From Hippophae tibetana (taxonomy: Eukaryota > Streptophyta > Magnoliopsida > Rosales > Elaeagnaceae): 64,000 nucleotides of DNA. The position numbers were made by a program, and so were the translations under genes. Every line of letters starts with the position of its first letter. The first letter of the stretch is position 1. Below the pieces are notes generated by a model. It was not told where the DNA came from. It was given only the letters and a program-made list of their open reading frames with translations, and searched no databases. Shown piece by piece: positions 60,901-64,000 of this stretch. The stretch is taken from the NCBI GenBank assembly GCA_037013495.1, contig CM072810.1, positions 86,660,449 through 86,724,448 of the forward strand, given 5' to 3'.

Positions 60901-61100
60901 GTCATCAGTGATCTCATCAAGCCTTTCTCTAATTGATGTCAAACAGTTATCTTTCCTAAAAATGCTTATATTCTAATTTTCTATAATGATAAATTATTCC
61001 CATTGAACTTTCCTATTTATACTTTGTCGCCATTATTGAAGATGCCTCATTTCCACTAACTAGATCTGATCATAGCACGAAAACCATTTATAAACCCAAC
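57986..61100 (-). pseudogene. Copia gag-pol remnant lacking the integrase core
   Basis: Minus-strand pieces in order: gag and zinc knuckle near 60370 (CHHC...KMEFWHLKK), protease/pre-integrase (SGGSMFMGDDHALEITGIGT, 60110-60040) fused directly to the integrase C-terminal segment (LDPKSRKCILLWYAHGVKGY, 59970-59910), then linker (59642-59390), RT (LDVKTTFIHGELEKEIYMLQ, 59280-59210) and RNase H (MKRILRHVKGTSNVALCYGG, 58591-58334, then FCDSHSALHLAKNPIF and IKHIRVQYHFV, 58290-58180). The catalytic D,D,E part of integrase is deleted. Many stops; inactive. Confidence 0.82.
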
Positions 61101-61113
61101 GCTTTGATACCAC

Positions 61114-61689
61114 TGTTAGAACGTTGTGGCACAGGGAACACAATTACAACTGAAGTAGAAATAAGAAAAATAGAAAAGGAAAAATAATGAACACTAAAAT
61201 TTTACATGGAAAATTCCCAAACAAATTAGGAGAAAAATCATGAGCAAATTGTTGAAGGATTTCACTATTGCAAAAGGATTACAACAATTTATCTCTAAAA
61301 TAAAAAGAGCACAATTAACAATACCCTCTTTTATAATAGGAGAAAATATACTATCTTTAATAAAAGGAAAGACAATATTTAGGAGAAATCTCATTTTTTT
61401 CCTCTCTAAAAACTCTATTTTTCATCCAAAATAGGATTTTGGCTTCAAAAATTAGGATGGATTATATGTAGACAAAAGACATATATATATATATATATAT
61501 AGGAGAGATGGGGTAAAAATTTGAGAATTTGTAATGTGAATACAAGCTATTTTTACAGCTTGATATAGCTATCTTTATAGCTTGTTTTAGAATACAAATT
61601 CTCCACCATTTTTTTACCATTCAAAGACTTAATATAGAAGCAAAATTGCTTCTTATCTTTTGAGCCATAAAAGTGGCTTTACCACTACG
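61114..61689 (-). repeat. 5' LTR of minus-strand copia
   Basis: 576 bp, bordered inside by the primer-binding site. It contains a TA microsatellite at about 61480-61501. The element-sense start reads CGTAGTGG, a probable TG-to-CG change against the partner's TGTAATGG. Confidence 0.75.
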
Positions 61690-62089
61690 TCTTTTAATCC
61701 TTCTTGCTAATTATATAGAGAGATTTAGGCATCAATGGCTAGATAAACTTTTGAGTTCTCTTTACTACTACTAAATCCTAGAAGCGATCGTTACACCATG
61801 ACAATTGTGGGTTGCATCATATATTCTTTTATAAACAAACTCTTTAAAGAAAAAAAAAGGCCAATTATTTTGTTTTCTAGAAAGAGAACGGGGAAAAAGT
61901 AGCACAAATTTCTAGTCATAAAATTCTATGAGAAAACACAAGTGAAGGGGTGTATATTTTTCCAATAAAGTTGCAAATTTGTTTTTTAACAAATGGATCC
62001 CTTTTTCTATTGTATTACGTCTTTAAACTTCATACATTTTAAGAAATGTCCCTATTGAATGGGAAGTTCTTTAAAAAAAAATTTATTAC

Positions 62090-62560
62090 CAAAATCACAC
62101 AGAAGTAAGGCTCATCATTGTTGTGGTGAGGTATTTCCTTATCGTGGTAAGTCTTACCACGACACGGGTAAGGCTAGCATGACTTTTCAATGCTTTCTCA
62201 TATTTGGCCAATGTCTTTTCATAGACTCCAATTATTTTACCAAAATTACTCAAAGGGAAGGTTTATCCCTGTTATGGTAAGATATTATCTTATCGTGATG
62301 AACCTTATCACAATATTGAATGCATATGTGGGAAGGTATTACCTTGTCGTAGAAAGCCTTACCACGATAGGAATACCATCCCAATAGGCAATGACTTCTC
62401 ACACTCACCAAAGGTTGGTAATAGTTGTCGATACTTTGTTAATGACTCTATAGTGTAGAGATATTTTGATTTTAATATAATGTGTAAGACATACGAGAGA
62501 TAATTTTGACAAAATATGAATTTAGTTATAAAATCCTTACTAATTTAGTAAATCACTTCA
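62090..62560. repeat. Dispersed palindrome-rich repeat, copy B
   Basis: Partner of 39880-40400. It contains a perfect hairpin palindrome CGTGGTAAG/CTTACCACG (62143-62151 and 62153-62161, one base apart) plus several weaker GTAAGGC/GCCTTAC pairs. It ends with the same 'actctatagtgtag' and 'aaatcactt' text as copy A. Nature unknown. Confidence 0.75.
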
Positions 62561-62890
62561 CAAATGAGCCTATAAATTACTACATTTTGCATGTATGGCT
62601 ATATGCCATCCAAAGTACGTGCAAGATTTAATTAGTTTGTTGCAATTGTTAATTGATGTATATGGTTAAATCTGATTGGTCATTAACTAAACTTTTGGTG
62701 TTAGCTAGCCATAATGCAACGTAAACATGCATGTAATTACAATATAATGTCAAAGTAATTACTTGATGGACTTAGTAGTCTACCCATACAAAAGAAAAGT
62801 TGATACTTTCTCATTTTAAACATACAACCATACCCTATACTTTTAAACCTTAATTATTTCTAATTCAAGACTATATTTTGAATACAAAAC

Positions 62891-63266
62891 ATTAAGGGGT
62901 CGTTTTGTTATGAGCTCTGTTTTCTTATGTTTGAAGTTCATTTTCTATTTTCTAATTCGTTTAGGGGAAAAAAAATCCTTTGGTAAAAAGTTTTGTTTTC
63001 TTCTTTCATTTCCTCTCAAGTCACAATAAAGAAGTAGTAAAGTTAACTAATGAAATTAAGAAAAAGTGAACTTAGAAGGTGATTTTAAAACATCTTTTTT
63101 AAGTTTCAAAAATCATAAAAAGTGTGTAAATATAGAGATGAGTTTCAACTTTAAACCTAATTTTGAAGTTAAAAATGTAATTAATTATCAAACAACACAC
63201 CTTGAAAATTTGAGTTAAAAAACTTGAACTTGAAAACAAAATTAGTCACAAAACATGTCCTAAACT
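62891..63266. mobile_element. Possible hAT-type MITE
   Basis: AGGGGTCGTTTTGTTATGAG at 62895 and, in reverse complement, TAGGACATGTTTTGTGACTA at 63263 form imperfect terminal inverted repeats around about 370 bp of A+T-rich noncoding DNA. The target duplication is not clear. Confidence 0.35.
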
Positions 63267-64000
63267 ATTGATGTAAATGAATTTATATGAGAATTTGAAC
63301 TTATAAAAAAATAAGAACATATTTGGTTTATGAACTCAATTATGTATCCATCATAAGTTTATATAACAGTTATAATAGACTTAACATTTAGAAAGATATG
63401 AAAATTCATTATTTTTTATTTCTTACAATTGACAAAGATCTATGTTAATTGACTTATGAATTAATGTGTTTTCCATTGTGTCTCTTCCCTGATCTAGGAA
63501 AGTAGTAGCCAATGAGCCTTCTTAGACATCTCACTAACTATATATGCTTTGTTAAGGATTTTTTAGTTAGTGATGCAAATTCATGTAGGGAGCTTGAGCA
63601 CGTGCAGCAAAGAGCGTAGAAATTTTGGAGAATCAAGGAACTAGGAAAATGGTTTGGTGCCAAGGCGAGGGTGATCAAGTTCCCCTTATGGATCGATCCT
63701 GTTCCAAGATACATAACCCTTCGTTTAAACAACATAATTTTGCACTCCTAGAGAAATAAGATGGTGTTTGGGAACCTCACATAGTGGACTTGTTGACAAC
63801 CACATGTTTCAAGTGAAATAATTTGTGAGGTCATTTGACACACATTTTGAAGCTCAAATATTTATGGGTATTTGTGTAATAGAAGATATGAGGGTATAAA
63901 TACTCATCTTATGAGACTTCAAACGTACGAGTGCATCCTAATTTTTGAGAAGAAGACTAGAAAAAGAGAAAGAGTTAGAGCCATATTGTTGAGGGTGAGA
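63267..64000. other. Window end, nothing assigned
   Basis: No gene or element boundary is supported. Frames here are short and unlike any family I know. Confidence 0.4.

Larger units (their letters stand above)
57713..61689 (-). mobile_element. Degenerate minus-strand Ty1-copia element, 3' LTR truncated
   Basis: The high LTR (61114-61689) starts TGTTAGAAC, next to a reverse-complemented primer-binding site TGGTATCAAAGC (61101-61112). The low LTR (57713-57985) matches its outer half ('aaaataggatttt', 'gcttcttatcttttgagcca', 'aaagtggctttaccat') but lacks the inner ~300 bp in total, where it abuts the plus-strand copia fragment. A purine-rich tract read on the minus strand (ending GGAAGATA) precedes the low LTR. 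Confidence 0.82.

Noticed and set aside
63538..63735. 65-codon minus-strand frame near the window end
   Set aside because: No similarity to a known family and no promoter or splice support.
1..64000. rRNA genes, functional tRNA genes, organelle DNA insertions
   Set aside because: No conserved rRNA cores or full cloverleafs were seen, and no stretch reads like plastid or mitochondrial genes.

Overview
This is plant nuclear DNA, almost certainly from a eudicot: A+T-rich, intron-containing genes embedded in decayed Ty1-copia, Ty3-gypsy and L1-type retroelements. I cannot name the species from sequence alone. Three protein-coding loci are supported: an oligopeptide transporter (OPT) gene on the + strand (six exons, 2988-14484, 743 residues), an intronless P-class PPR gene on the + strand (15957-17810, 617 residues), and exons 2-8 of an AGL17/ANR1-clade MADS-box gene on the - strand (47086-51758). 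The MADS-domain exon of the last one is not visible in the window.

Layout. 1-1434: 5' end of a minus-strand gypsy element (LTR plus broken gag), cut by the window edge. 2037-2338: a 156-bp tandem duplication. 2865-14484: TATA box and OPT gene; its third intron (5.1 kb) carries an old minus-strand copia element with LTRs of only about 195 bp. 15.1-17.8 kb: a 31-nt poly-C tract, then the PPR gene. 17.8-20.8 kb: A+T-rich spacer. 20.8-24.4 kb: minus-strand L1 remnant. 25453-28923: plus-strand copia element with an exact 5-bp target duplication, internally deleted, its LTRs filled with a 26/28-bp minisatellite. 31611-33437 and 35945-37995: two structures that look like solo LTRs in opposite orientation, each flanked by a 5-bp duplication. 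38.4-39.7 kb: imperfect ~316-bp tandem repeats. 39.9-40.4 and 62.1-62.56 kb: two copies of a dispersed repeat rich in GTGGTAAG/CTTACCAC palindromes. 42.2-46.9 kb: single-copy-looking DNA with splice-like signals but no recognisable protein. 47.1-51.8 kb: MADS gene. 52.6-53.9 kb: 5' part of another L1. 57.2-61.7 kb: two truncated copia elements of opposite orientation abutting each other. 62.9-63.3 kb: a MITE-like element.

How the genes relate. OPT proteins are membrane transporters of peptides and metal chelates, P-class PPR proteins act on organelle RNA, and AGL17-clade MADS factors are transcription regulators often linked to roots and nutrient response. I see no pathway linking the three. 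The OPT-PPR pair resembles the Arabidopsis neighbours At1g09930 (OPT2) and At1g09900 (PPR), from memory, and is probably conserved gene order. I found no convincing new molecular system. The most interesting points are the altered NPG and KIPPR hallmark motifs of the OPT protein, the MADS gene with no first exon within 12.2 kb, the LTR minisatellite, the CACGTG cluster in a solo LTR, and the palindromic dispersed repeat.
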